Below, in pieces: positions 51,932 to 59,890 of a stretch of DNA of 63,180 nt (its first letter is position 1; every line of letters begins with the position of its first letter). Below the pieces are notes generated by a model. The model ran no database searches. It was not told where the DNA came from and saw nothing but the letters and a program-made list of their open reading frames with translations. Source of the stretch: DAOPXV01 sp035352535 (GTDB taxonomy: Bacteria; Muiribacteriota; UBA9980); assembly GCA_964545075.1 (NCBI GenBank), contig CAZJFS010000006.1:1-63180 (forward strand), given 5' to 3'. Made by a program: the position numbers and the translations under genes.

Positions 51932-51979
51932 TTTAAAATATTATAACACATCCCGCAAGAGCATTATAAGGAGATAAAC

Positions 51980-52501
51980 ATGAATTTCAAACATAAAATA
52001 TTATTGATACTCATTCTTATGCTTATCGTCGGCTGCGGCGAGCAAAAACCCAAACCCTGGAAAGAATTCGTCTCGACGGAACACAAATTTAAAGCCTTTT
52101 TCCCGGACGAACCCTCCGTCGGCCCGAAACAGTCCAATAAAATGCCCGGCGGCACTATAGACAGCTATACCATATGCCGCGTGGAAGGCAAATTCAAGTA
52201 CGAAATCGTTTATTCGGAACTGCCGTCGATCTATAATAATTTCCCGATCGATAAACTTTTAAATTCGCTCATAGACAACACTCTTAAAATGTTGAACGCG
52301 ACCGGAATCAAAAAAAAGGATATCGCCGTAAGCGGTTATAAAGGCAAGGAAGTCGAATTCGATCTTTCCGACAACATGGCCGGACGCGGAAGGATCGTAG
52401 CCAACGGCAACAGAGTGTATATAGCGATCACGAAAATGCCTAAGGACAATATTTCAGCCGCCGAAATCGGTAAATTTCTTGATTCTTTTGAAATAAACTA
52501 A
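51980..52501 (+). CDS. Lipoprotein of unknown function
   Basis: A lipoprotein signal, LLILILMLIVGC, places the lipid-modified Cys at about residue 19. The mature part (about 150 residues) starts EQKPKPWKEFVSTEHKFKAF and resembles small DcrB/PsbP-like alpha-beta proteins (FPDEPSVGPKQ, YEIVYSELP, KGKEVEFDLSDN, RVYIAITKMP). No function is known for this group. AAGGAG lies 8 nt before ATG 51980. The MscS-like gene follows 30 bp downstream and is probably cotranscribed. Confidence 0.8.
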   Translation: MNFKHKILLILILMLIVGCGEQKPKPWKEFVSTEHKFKAFFPDEPSVGPKQSNKMPGGTIDSYTICRVEGKFKYEIVYSELPSIYNNFPIDKLLNSLIDNTLKMLNATGIKKKDIAVSGYKGKEVEFDLSDNMAGRGRIVANGNRVYIAITKMPKDNISAAEIGKFLDSFEIN

Positions 52502-52531
52502 CTAATTAATGCTATAAAAAGGAGTACCCAA

Positions 52532-53047
52532 ATGTCATTTTCAAATTTGATCCAAAAATTACAGGAACTGGGCCTCGATTACGGCGTCACGTTTCTCACT
52601 TCTTTCATTATTTTCATTTTCGGCTTCTGGCTTGCGCGCTTCATCTCGCGGATGACGGAAAAAGCCATGTTAAAGGCTAACGTTGACGTCACTCTGGCCA
52701 CATTTACAAAAAACATAGTTTACGCTATCATCATGATCTTCATGACGCTCGCCGTCCTGGCAAGGCTGGGCATTCAAACGGCGTCTTTCGTGGCCGTTCT
52801 CGGCGCCGCCGGATTAGCCATAAGCCTCGCGCTTCAGGGCACGCTGGCCAACGTCGCGTCCGGGGTTTTATTGATATTATTCCGCCCATTCAAAATCGGC
52901 GATTCGATAAAGGTGGTAGGATTTGAGGGAACGGTCAAGGAAATTCAGATCTTCGCGACCATACTTCACTCCACGGACAACAAAAAAATCATAATCCCGA
53001 ACGCCAAGATCACGGGCGATATAATAGTCAATGAAACGATTCAATAG
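52532..53047 (+). CDS. Shortened MscS-family mechanosensitive channel
   Basis: Three membrane helices (about residues 18-35, 60-80 and 85-115) and the beta domain of MscS are present. The pore helix has the Gly/Ala pattern VLGAAGLAISLALQGTLAN, followed by VASGVLLILFRPFKIGDSIK and the beta segment VVGFEGTVKEIQIFATIL. The chain stops after IIPNAKITGDIIVNETIQ, at 171 residues, where MscS (about 286) continues into the alpha-beta vestibule domain. No frameshifted continuation was found downstream. It may be a minimal channel that gates without a cage, or a subunit of a mixed channel. AAAGGAG precedes ATG 52532. Confidence 0.88.
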   Translation: MSFSNLIQKLQELGLDYGVTFLTSFIIFIFGFWLARFISRMTEKAMLKANVDVTLATFTKNIVYAIIMIFMTLAVLARLGIQTASFVAVLGAAGLAISLALQGTLANVASGVLLILFRPFKIGDSIKVVGFEGTVKEIQIFATILHSTDNKKIIIPNAKITGDIIVNETIQ

Positions 53048-53100
53048 CGCTTCAGAACATAAACTTTAATAAAATCCAAACCGGCCGTCAAACTTAAAAT

Positions 53101-53129
53101 TTGACAAAACAGCTTAAATTTAGTATCAT
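53101..53129 (+). promoter_or_regulatory. Sigma-70 promoter of the 53197 gene
   Basis: TTGACA (53101-53106), 17 bp, TATCAT (53124-53129), about 68 nt before ATG 53197. Confidence 0.8.
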
Positions 53130-53196
53130 TATATTATAAGCGCGTTATACGCCGCTTAATTATTTTTCGTTTTTGCCAAAATGAAAGGGGGCTGAA

Positions 53197-53970
53197 ATGT
53201 CTTCGATAACCAACTCATCTGCTACATATAACACTCAATATCTCAATGCCAGCCAGCGGATGGCCGCCGGAGTTTTAGGCATGGATACAAACAAGCTCAA
53301 TGAGAGCCTCAGCGCCGTCAGCCAGAAATACGCGTCCCTGAAAACGCAGTCGGCTTCTTCTTCCTCTTCCGGAAGCATCAGCACCGTCATAAGTTCGGAA
53401 GGCCAAAACTTAAATAAAGTTTACGAACAGGTAAAAAGCACCGGAAATAAAGAAGCGATCGAAGGATTCCGCAAAGCCGTCGTTAATTTCACGAAAAACG
53501 GCGATGCTTCAGGCCTTAAAACCTTTATCGATACTGGCGTTAAAATGAACAGCGATAAAAACGGCGCCGCTTTTTCCGATATGCTCGCCGTCTCCAACAA
53601 TATATCTAAACAGGCTTCGACAAAAGCCGCCGATACATTCATAAAAGAAGCCGCGGCCACTTATTCCCAGTCGGGCGTCGAATCCATGAAAGCATACTCC
53701 GAAGCCGCGAATTCGATCAGCGCGAAATTCGAAACGAAAAGCACCGCCGATATGAGCGCGAAATCCACGGCATTGAGTAACCTGAACGCTACATTCAGCG
53801 CGGTCCAGGGGCAAGATATTTCAGAATCCAAGATCCAGAGCCAGCTCGCGGATATTTCAGCTAACGTTAAAAAACAGACCGATCTGACCTCGGTAAACCA
53901 ATATTTGGGCACCCAATATAAAAACATCACCGGCGGGGTTTTATCCACTGCGGGCAAATCGGCCGTTTAA
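53197..53970 (+). CDS. Ser/Ala-rich helical protein, unknown
   Basis: A 257-residue protein with a Ser/Ala/Thr/Lys-rich, mainly helical composition. It has an Asn/Ser-rich N-terminus (SSITNSSATYNTQYLNASQR), a poly-Ser stretch near residue 55 and repeated polar helices. No Cys, signal peptide or membrane span is seen. The composition is like exported filament or flagellin-type proteins, or type III-like substrates, but no motif confirms it. It has its own promoter and a strong terminator at 53996-54034, so it is a single-gene unit, probably well expressed. AAAGGGGG precedes ATG 53197. Confidence 0.65.
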   Translation: MSSITNSSATYNTQYLNASQRMAAGVLGMDTNKLNESLSAVSQKYASLKTQSASSSSSGSISTVISSEGQNLNKVYEQVKSTGNKEAIEGFRKAVVNFTKNGDASGLKTFIDTGVKMNSDKNGAAFSDMLAVSNNISKQASTKAADTFIKEAAATYSQSGVESMKAYSEAANSISAKFETKSTADMSAKSTALSNLNATFSAVQGQDISESKIQSQLADISANVKKQTDLTSVNQYLGTQYKNITGGVLSTAGKSAV

Positions 53971-53995
53971 ACAGTCTTTTAATCATAACTATAAA

Positions 53996-54034
53996 AATAA
54001 GGACGTCTCTGGAAAAGCTTCAGACGTCCTTATT
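53996..54034 (+). terminator. Intrinsic terminator
   Basis: AATAAGGACGTCT and AGACGTCCTTATT perfectly complementary, followed by TATT; ends the 53197 gene. Confidence 0.88.
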
Positions 54035-54057
54035 TATTGAACGGAACCCTTTTATTT

Positions 54058-54234
54058 ATGAACGAAAACAAAGCCATCAACTGCGTTAAATGCGTCAATT
54101 ACCACGTGACATGGGACGTAAAATTCCCTCACGGCTGCCGCCTCTGGAACGTCAAATCCGCTAAACTGCCCAAATTCATCGTATTTGAAGCGAACGGAAA
54201 ACAATGCGAATACTTCAAGGAAAAAGCCAGATGA
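54058..54234 (+). CDS. Small Cys-rich protein of the CxxC...C...C type
   Basis: Fifty-eight residues: INCVKCVNYHVTWDVKFPHG, C at the next position, then SAKLPKFIVFEANGKQCEYF. The pattern CxxCxHYxxTWdxxFPxGC...KSxxLPxxxVxxxxGxxCxxF is a small, widespread bacterial family, likely zinc-binding, often misnamed uracil-DNA glycosylase. ATG 54058 begins at the conserved part; an upstream ATG at 54037 adds seven residues inside the previous terminator and lacks a Shine-Dalgarno. Its stop overlaps the next start (ATGA), so the two are translationally coupled. Function unknown. Confidence 0.75.
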   Translation: MNENKAINCVKCVNYHVTWDVKFPHGCRLWNVKSAKLPKFIVFEANGKQCEYFKEKAR

Positions 54235-54998
54235 ATATTCGCGGGGAAAAATTCAAGGCGGCGGCGTTCATGTTTTTCGCGGTTTCTCTTTTCTTTCTTT
54301 TTCCGCTTTTCAAAGACTCCTTCTCGGCTGAAAAAATAAAGGCTTTCGTTTCATCCAGCGGTATTCTCGCGCCCGCGGCGTATATGGCCGCGCTTGTATT
54401 TCTTCCGCTCATCGGAGTTCCGCGGCTTATCCTGGCCGCGACCGGAGGCGCGCTTTTCGGATCGTTTTCCGGCGTGGTTTACGCGGCCGCGGGTTCCACG
54501 CTTGCCGCCGTTTTAGCTTATCATCTCGCTTTTTATTCAGCGGCGGATTATGTCGGCGCTTCGGCCGCGCCGGGCGGCCGGCTCCTCGCCGCGCTCGATT
54601 TTTCGCGCGAAAATTCCTTTAAACTGATAGTGCTGGCCCGCGTCTGCCCGATCATCAACTGCGAAGCGGTAAATTATCTCTGCGGCGCGGCTAAAATAAG
54701 TTTCGCGCCTTTTATCGCCGCGACCCTCGTAGGCACGATACCCGGCTCGATCGTCTATGTATCGATGGGCGAAGCGATGATGCGCATGAGTTTGAAAGGC
54801 GGAATTTCAGAAGCGTTCAAAGAAATTTCAAGCCTCGACAAAACGGCCATTTCGCATAACGCTGACGCGATGGCGCTGGTCACGACGTCGGTCATACTTT
54901 TTTTCTTTCTTTTAATAAGTCTGGCGGGATTTTACATTGTATCGAAACAACGAAAAAATGAGACGAAAAAAGAAGATACATTGTCCGCGAATTTATGA
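54231..54998 (+). CDS. TVP38/TMEM64 (DedA superfamily) membrane protein
   Basis: A 255-residue integral membrane protein with five or six spans. The SNARE-associated/VTT domain is marked by GVPRLILAATGGALFGSFSG, LARVCPIINCEAVNYLCGA and GTIPGSIVYVSMGEAMM. The DedA superfamily includes lipid scramblases or flippases and proteins needed for membrane and cell-wall homeostasis. ATG 54231 is chosen because it overlaps the stop of the small Cys-rich gene. The C-terminal tail is Lys/Glu-rich and cytoplasmic. Confidence 0.88.
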   Translation: MNIRGEKFKAAAFMFFAVSLFFLFPLFKDSFSAEKIKAFVSSSGILAPAAYMAALVFLPLIGVPRLILAATGGALFGSFSGVVYAAAGSTLAAVLAYHLAFYSAADYVGASAAPGGRLLAALDFSRENSFKLIVLARVCPIINCEAVNYLCGAAKISFAPFIAATLVGTIPGSIVYVSMGEAMMRMSLKGGISEAFKEISSLDKTAISHNADAMALVTTSVILFFFLLISLAGFYIVSKQRKNETKKEDTLSANL

Positions 54999-55119
54999 TA
55001 TAATATATCAGGTCTTTTCTAATCTTGCATACAGGCCGGCATATTATTGCCATACAAAATATGAAATGACCATATAATTCATCCACGTCAATATGTCATT
55101 ATTTTAAGGAGGCGGCTCG

Positions 55120-55884
55120 ATGATCAAAAGATCAATTTTATTTTTATCGGTGTTCATCCTTGTTGTGTCTTTAAGTTTCGGCGTTTCATTCGCGCAGGAA
55201 AATACCGGAGAGGCCCAGATAATTCCCGGCGACGGGCAACAACCTGAAAACCAGCCCGGTGACGGACGGGACCAGGCGGACGGACGGAAGCGCTTCATGA
55301 AACCGGACGTTCATTACATTGGATACGCCGTTGAAAGCGAAACGAATTTTGAAATGGCTCATATTTTTTTATTTAACGATAAACAGGAAAAACGCGGCGG
55401 CAGCAATACTAAAAAAATCGATGGAACCGTCGAACTGGGAAAAGCCATGTATTTAATAGTAGACGCGAAAACCGAGACGGAACTTATGAAAATAGATCCC
55501 AGACCGGGAGACGACGAAAGCCGCGTTCCGAAAATATCAAAAATTAAATCCTGCGAAGGCAATATAACTAAAGCCGATAAAGACAACAAAGATAATAAAA
55601 ACGCGCAGATCGAACTCGGCCAGATACAGGGTCAGGACAAAAAAGCGCGGGAAACCCCAAAAATAATCGGCAGCTTCAAAATAAAATCGGCTGAAAAAGA
55701 AATCGGCAGAGACAAAAAAGTTTCAGTGTTTTTAGGCACGATCACGATCGATGGCAAAAAATATACCCTTTATCTCGATCCGAAAATAATGCCGCCGTCT
55801 CCTCCTCCGGGATTTAACGGCCAGCGGGATGGCGGCAGGCCGAACGGCAGCGTCGAACCGCCTCAACCCGGCGATAACAATTAA
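55120..55884 (+). CDS. Secreted protein, unknown
   Basis: A clear signal peptide (RSILFLSVFILVVSLSFGVS, cleavage near FAQE) precedes a charged, low-complexity segment rich in Gly/Asp/Gln/Pro (about residues 28-60). A beta-rich middle follows (HYIGYAVESETNFEMAHIFL, SVFLGTITIDGKKYTLYLDP), and the tail is Pro/Gly/Asn-rich. The middle part may be a small beta-sandwich, repeated once with an inserted Lys/Asp-rich loop. No family was recognised. AAGGAGG lies 7 nt before ATG 55120 and a strong terminator follows. Confidence 0.7.
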   Translation: MIKRSILFLSVFILVVSLSFGVSFAQENTGEAQIIPGDGQQPENQPGDGRDQADGRKRFMKPDVHYIGYAVESETNFEMAHIFLFNDKQEKRGGSNTKKIDGTVELGKAMYLIVDAKTETELMKIDPRPGDDESRVPKISKIKSCEGNITKADKDNKDNKNAQIELGQIQGQDKKARETPKIIGSFKIKSAEKEIGRDKKVSVFLGTITIDGKKYTLYLDPKIMPPSPPPGFNGQRDGGRPNGSVEPPQPGDNN

Positions 55885-55915
55885 CGTTTAAGGACATATT
55901 ATAAATTCATAATAT

Positions 55916-55954
55916 AAAAAAGCTCCTTAACGTCTCAAGTTACGGAGCTTTTTT
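55916..55954 (+). terminator. Intrinsic terminator
   Basis: AAAAAGCTCC and GGAGCTTTTT with inner TAAC/GTTA, T6 run; ends the 55120 gene. Confidence 0.88.
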
Positions 55955-56017
55955 ATTCGAATCTTAAAAAATGATGGCATAACGGCTCCGCGCCTGCGCT
56001 ATAATTAACGCTTTTTC

Positions 56018-56046
56018 TTGACAGCGGCTCTTTTTTCGTGTAAAAT
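56018..56046 (+). promoter_or_regulatory. Sigma-70 promoter of the methyltransferase gene
   Basis: TTGACA (56018-56023), 17 bp, TAAAAT (56041-56046), about 29 nt before ATG 56075. Confidence 0.82.
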
Positions 56047-56074
56047 TTAAAAAAATCGTGATCAAGGAGAATTT

Positions 56075-56818
56075 ATGGACTTTTTTTTCGAAGTACACAA
56101 CGATCTTCCCAGGGAAGCCCCGGGCAATAATCAATCCACAAAGAGGGCTTTAAAAATGATCCGCAATTTAACGCCGGATTCTAAAATACTCGATATAGGC
56201 TGCGGCCCCGGCCGCCAGACGATAGAACTGGCGAAAGATTCCGGCTGCCACATAACCGCGCTTGACAATCATCAGCCTTTCCTCGATAAACTCTCAAGAA
56301 AAGCCGCTAACGAAAAAGTGGCGGACAGAATAACGACAGTCAACGCCTCGATGCTCGACATGAAATTTGCGCCGAATTCGTTCGACCTGATATGGTCCGA
56401 AGGCGCCATTTACATATACGGGTTTGAAAAAGGCCTGCGCGATTGGAAAAGACTGCTCAAGGAAAACGGACATATAGTCGTTTCAGAATTATCATGGCTT
56501 ACGCCGGAAATGCCGGAAGAGCCTAAAAAATTCTGGGATAAAAACTATCCCGCCATGAAAAGCGTTAATGAGAACCTGAAAACGGTTGACGCCCTTGGAT
56601 ACAGCATAGCTGGAGTGTTCGCGATCCCGAATTCGGGATGGGAAGATTATTACGGCCCGATAGAAAAAAGGATACTGAATTTAAAAGAAACTTACGGCCA
56701 GGACCCCGAAGCCAAAAAAGTATTCGACAACGAAACCGCTGAGATCGAATTATATAGAAAATACAGCGAATATTACGGATACGTGTTTTATATACTGCGC
56801 GCCAATAAGACAAAATAA
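56075..56818 (+). CDS. Class I SAM-dependent methyltransferase
   Basis: The SAM-binding motif I is SKILDIGCGPGRQTIELA (about residues 34-51). The acidic motif II is ITALDNHQPFL, and motif III is LDMKFAPNSFDLIWSEGAIY. It belongs to the UbiE/type 11 methyltransferase group; substrates range over small molecules and cannot be told apart. The chain has no signal peptide and is cytosolic. CAAGGAG precedes ATG 56075. The next gene begins 56 bp later on the same strand and may share the transcript. Confidence 0.88.
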   Translation: MDFFFEVHNDLPREAPGNNQSTKRALKMIRNLTPDSKILDIGCGPGRQTIELAKDSGCHITALDNHQPFLDKLSRKAANEKVADRITTVNASMLDMKFAPNSFDLIWSEGAIYIYGFEKGLRDWKRLLKENGHIVVSELSWLTPEMPEEPKKFWDKNYPAMKSVNENLKTVDALGYSIAGVFAIPNSGWEDYYGPIEKRILNLKETYGQDPEAKKVFDNETAEIELYRKYSEYYGYVFYILRANKTK

Positions 56819-56874
56819 AATATATATTTTATCAGTGCCGTGCCGCTTTGAATTTTATAGCGGCCACGGCAAAT

Positions 56875-58281
56875 ATGGAGAATCAACCATTGCCGGAAGA
56901 ATTTATTTCCAAAAAAAAGTTATTGTGGCTGGTCTTTTTACTTTCTATTTCATATTTTCTGATTTTTATCGTAAGGCCCTGCGCGGTAATATATTTCGTC
57001 ACAAAAAGATATTTTCCGGTCGAAAAAGGCCTGAAATTACCTAAAAAGCAGTGCAACTGCTTCATGAAACAATTCGTCGGCTGGCCTATAGAGGATTTCG
57101 ACATAGCGACCGGCAGGACATCCGTCTTCGGCGCTTCGAGCTTTTCAATAGATATGCTGCACGACGAACCATATTGTTCCAAGAACAGCGACGCGATCGT
57201 TAAAGCCGGGCGCGCCATCTACGTGCGTCACGCGAAAGAGATCGATGAGCTTTTAAGAAATTACGATGAAATAATGGCTCAGCCGGTGCCCAAATACGAT
57301 TTTTCAAAACCTGAAAAAGATTTCCGCAAGAACGATCCATCCAATTGCCCCGCGATAGCGTGTTTAAGGCCCGTATCTCATTATTTTTATAACAGCGGCC
57401 GCAACGCGGACGTTATAAAGTTATGGCTTATAGTTTATAAATATTCTCAGATCGCAGCCAACGGCGACGGATATACGCCTGATGTTATAGGCTGTCTGGA
57501 CTTAGGAAGCTACTCGAATACTTCGATAGGCGGTTTCATGTTCTGGAATGCGCTTTTAAACGCCGATATGAGCGCCGCCGAATATAACGATATAGCCTCT
57601 AAAATAATGGCCGTCGACGCGGATTCTCTGCCTTTCGACGCTTATTTAAACCTCGATTTCGAGCTCACGTCCGAACACGTTAAAAACTTCATAAATATTT
57701 CATGCGCCGCTCTCTTTAAGTTCGAACGCAATTTCATATTAAAAATGGCGGCTGATAAATTAGCGGATGTTAAAACCGAATCCATCAGACTTTTTACAGT
57801 TTATGAAAAAAGGCCGTGCGAATTTTCAGAAAAGATCGACGCTTATTTCACGAAGCTGCGTTCCGGCAATTCCAATAACGGGCTGACGCAAAAGATATCC
57901 GCGAATTACGATTTGGTTTCAGATATGGCCGTTTCAATGTACATTCCACCCATCCTCAACCGCATCTACAGAAATTATTACTCGGCGGCGCGTCTTCGCG
58001 CGAGATCCGTCGCCATGATGTGCAAAGTTTTAGCGAAACACCGCGAAACCGGCAAATGGCCTGCGAATATAACGGAAGCCGCCTTAATGGCTAATGACAC
58101 CGTCCCCATAGATATTTTTAACAATAAACCCGACGAGCCTCTAATATTTAAAAACAATGGCGGAAAAATCATCTTATACTCCGCGGGTCCCGACGGCATT
58201 GATAACGGCGGAGATTTCAAGATCGATTCCTATATGGATGAAAAAAAGGATATGATGCTTTTTCAGATCAACAGGCTTTAG
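56875..58281 (+). CDS. Membrane-anchored protein with a pseudopilin-like C-terminal motif
   Basis: One N-terminal membrane span (LLWLVFLLSISYFLIFIV) is followed by about 430 residues outside it. Most of it is helical and matches nothing known to me. The last 70 residues, with GKIILYSAGPDGIDNGGDFK, resemble the C-terminal motif (YSxGPDGxDNGGD) of pseudopilin-like proteins of Lentisphaerae and similar phyla. ATG 56875 (MENQPLPEEF) is used; TTG 56848 is possible, and neither has a good Shine-Dalgarno. Directly past the stop, the same frame continues as a decayed reading frame (58282-58433), described in the findings. Confidence 0.7.
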   Translation: MENQPLPEEFISKKKLLWLVFLLSISYFLIFIVRPCAVIYFVTKRYFPVEKGLKLPKKQCNCFMKQFVGWPIEDFDIATGRTSVFGASSFSIDMLHDEPYCSKNSDAIVKAGRAIYVRHAKEIDELLRNYDEIMAQPVPKYDFSKPEKDFRKNDPSNCPAIACLRPVSHYFYNSGRNADVIKLWLIVYKYSQIAANGDGYTPDVIGCLDLGSYSNTSIGGFMFWNALLNADMSAAEYNDIASKIMAVDADSLPFDAYLNLDFELTSEHVKNFINISCAALFKFERNFILKMAADKLADVKTESIRLFTVYEKRPCEFSEKIDAYFTKLRSGNSNNGLTQKISANYDLVSDMAVSMYIPPILNRIYRNYYSAARLRARSVAMMCKVLAKHRETGKWPANITEAALMANDTVPIDIFNNKPDEPLIFKNNGGKIILYSAGPDGIDNGGDFKIDSYMDEKKDMMLFQINRL

Positions 58282-58433
58282 TTCGCGCATTTGCGGATAT
58301 CGGTCAAACATGACAGGTTCGTATTTTCCGATATCGACATCGAGGGTTCCTGCGTAAGCGCGTGGGCGCTTTAAATAATAAAAGGGCCCGGCTACGTGAG
58401 CGCGGTGTATTTGCTTCAGGAAAACGAATAATA
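58282..58433 (+). other. Same-frame relic downstream of the 56875 gene
   Basis: Past the TAG, the frame reads FAHLRISVKHDRFVFSDIDI, EGSCVSAWAL, a TAA, then IIKGPGYVSAVYLLQENE and TAA. It is coding-like but has no start or ribosome binding site. It may be a decayed extension or a fragment of another gene; the origin is unknown. Confidence 0.35.
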
Positions 58434-58451
58434 AAGGAAGCGTGAAGTTTA

Positions 58452-59783
58452 ATGAATAAGAAAAACCTTGCTATTATAGCTTTTTTAGTCATCGCCATAC
58501 TTTTTTCAAGCGCGGCGGTTTTTGCGCAAACTATCATCCCGAAAGCTAAAGCCAAATGGACATTTTTAGTATTCATGAACGACGTCAACAACCTCTATCC
58601 TTACGGCCCGCTCACGATAAAACAACTGAAAAAAGTCGGGACGACCGGAGACGTCAATTTCGTCATACTGCGCGGATTTTTCTCGAAGAACCGACCTTCT
58701 CAGAAGCTTCTGATCAAAAAAGATGAGGTTGAAGTTATCGAGACGCCTGGAAAAGTGGACATGGGCGATTATAAAGAAATGGTAAAATTCGTAAAGTGGG
58801 CGCACAAGAACTTCCCCGCCGACCATTATCTCTTAGACATCTGGAACCACGGCGCCGGCTGGAAAAAAAGAGGAGAACGCACCAAAGGCATATCTTACGA
58901 CGATAATACTGGAAATCACATAACGACGGCCCAGCTCGGCGAATCAATGCGTTTAATAAAATCGATAATAGGCCATGAGCTCGACATTCTGGCTATGGAC
59001 GCATGCCTCATGCAGATGGCCGAAGTCCACCACGAAATTAACGGCAGCGTAAAATACGTTCTCGCCGCCGAAGAGATCGAACCGGGCACCGGCTGGCCTT
59101 ACGACATGGTCGCAGAAGCCGTTACAAGCCGCCCAGAAATGACGCCCGCCGATTTCGCGAAAGCCGCGGTGGCAGCCCATTTGAAATTCTACCTCAAAAT
59201 AAGGGACTCCGAAACCACTATATCCGCCGTCGATAATATAAGATACCATCTGGTTCACGCAAAAATTGAAGCCCTCGCGGCGGCCCTTCTTGAAAAGATC
59301 GGCGATACAGCCATTATCGAAGCCATTAAAAAGGTCGCTACCGGCGTTCAAATATTCGACGACGGCGACAATTGCGACCTCGCCCATTTCTGCAAACTCG
59401 TAAACGAGAATATAACCGACGAAAAAATAAATAACGCCGCACGCGAAGTCATTGAAACGCTGGTATCTTCACCGGCAAAGATCGTCATAGCTAACGCTAA
59501 CACTGGAAAAATCGAGGAAAACGCGGCCGGAATGTCCATATATTTCCCGAGAAATCCGATGGACCCCGAATATAAAAAGATCATCGCCTTCGGCAAAACC
59601 TCATGGGCGAATTTCATCGAGGCATATTGCGCGGCAAGAGGGAACTTCGTACCGGTAGCACCGGTCGCATTGGCAGCGCCGACCGCAACTATCACACCTG
59701 CCGCCCCGGCGGAAAAACCGTCAGCGTCAGGCATCGTCGGAATACCCGCGCCTGTTGAAGTTTCAAACAAGCAGAATAAGTAA
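58452..59783 (+). CDS. Secreted clostripain-family (C11) cysteine peptidase
   Basis: A signal peptide (LAIIAFLVIAILFSSAAVFA) leads into a C11 domain. WTFLVFMNDVNNLYPY is the family start, catalytic His lies in LDIWNHGAGWK and catalytic Cys in LDILAMDACLMQM. The self-cleaved enzymes of this family cut after Arg or Lys. The domain ends near GMSIYFPRNPMDPEYKK, and a Pro/Ala/Val-rich tail (about 45 residues) may be a spacer or wall-contact region. AAAGGAAGCG lies about 10 nt before ATG 58452. A decayed relative of its C-terminus lies near tRNA-Leu at 46397-46558. Confidence 0.9.
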   Translation: MNKKNLAIIAFLVIAILFSSAAVFAQTIIPKAKAKWTFLVFMNDVNNLYPYGPLTIKQLKKVGTTGDVNFVILRGFFSKNRPSQKLLIKKDEVEVIETPGKVDMGDYKEMVKFVKWAHKNFPADHYLLDIWNHGAGWKKRGERTKGISYDDNTGNHITTAQLGESMRLIKSIIGHELDILAMDACLMQMAEVHHEINGSVKYVLAAEEIEPGTGWPYDMVAEAVTSRPEMTPADFAKAAVAAHLKFYLKIRDSETTISAVDNIRYHLVHAKIEALAAALLEKIGDTAIIEAIKKVATGVQIFDDGDNCDLAHFCKLVNENITDEKINNAAREVIETLVSSPAKIVIANANTGKIEENAAGMSIYFPRNPMDPEYKKIIAFGKTSWANFIEAYCAARGNFVPVAPVALAAPTATITPAAPAEKPSASGIVGIPAPVEVSNKQNK

Positions 59784-59813
59784 AATAAAAACCTTAAAAC
59801 TTATCGAAATTCA

Positions 59814-59842
59814 TTGACTTATTATAATAAAAAATATATAAT
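59814..59842 (+). promoter_or_regulatory. Sigma-70 promoter of the M4 peptidase gene
   Basis: TTGACT (59814-59819), 17 bp, TATAAT (59837-59842), about 48 nt before ATG 59891. Confidence 0.85.
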
Positions 59843-59890
59843 CGTTTGATACGTAAGAAATTCCTCAATAAAAAACAGGGGGTTTATAGT

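Noticed and set aside
54037..54057. Seven-residue N-terminal extension of the small Cys-rich protein
   Set aside because: It starts in the tail of the preceding terminator and lacks a ribosome binding site; the family pattern starts at ATG 54058.
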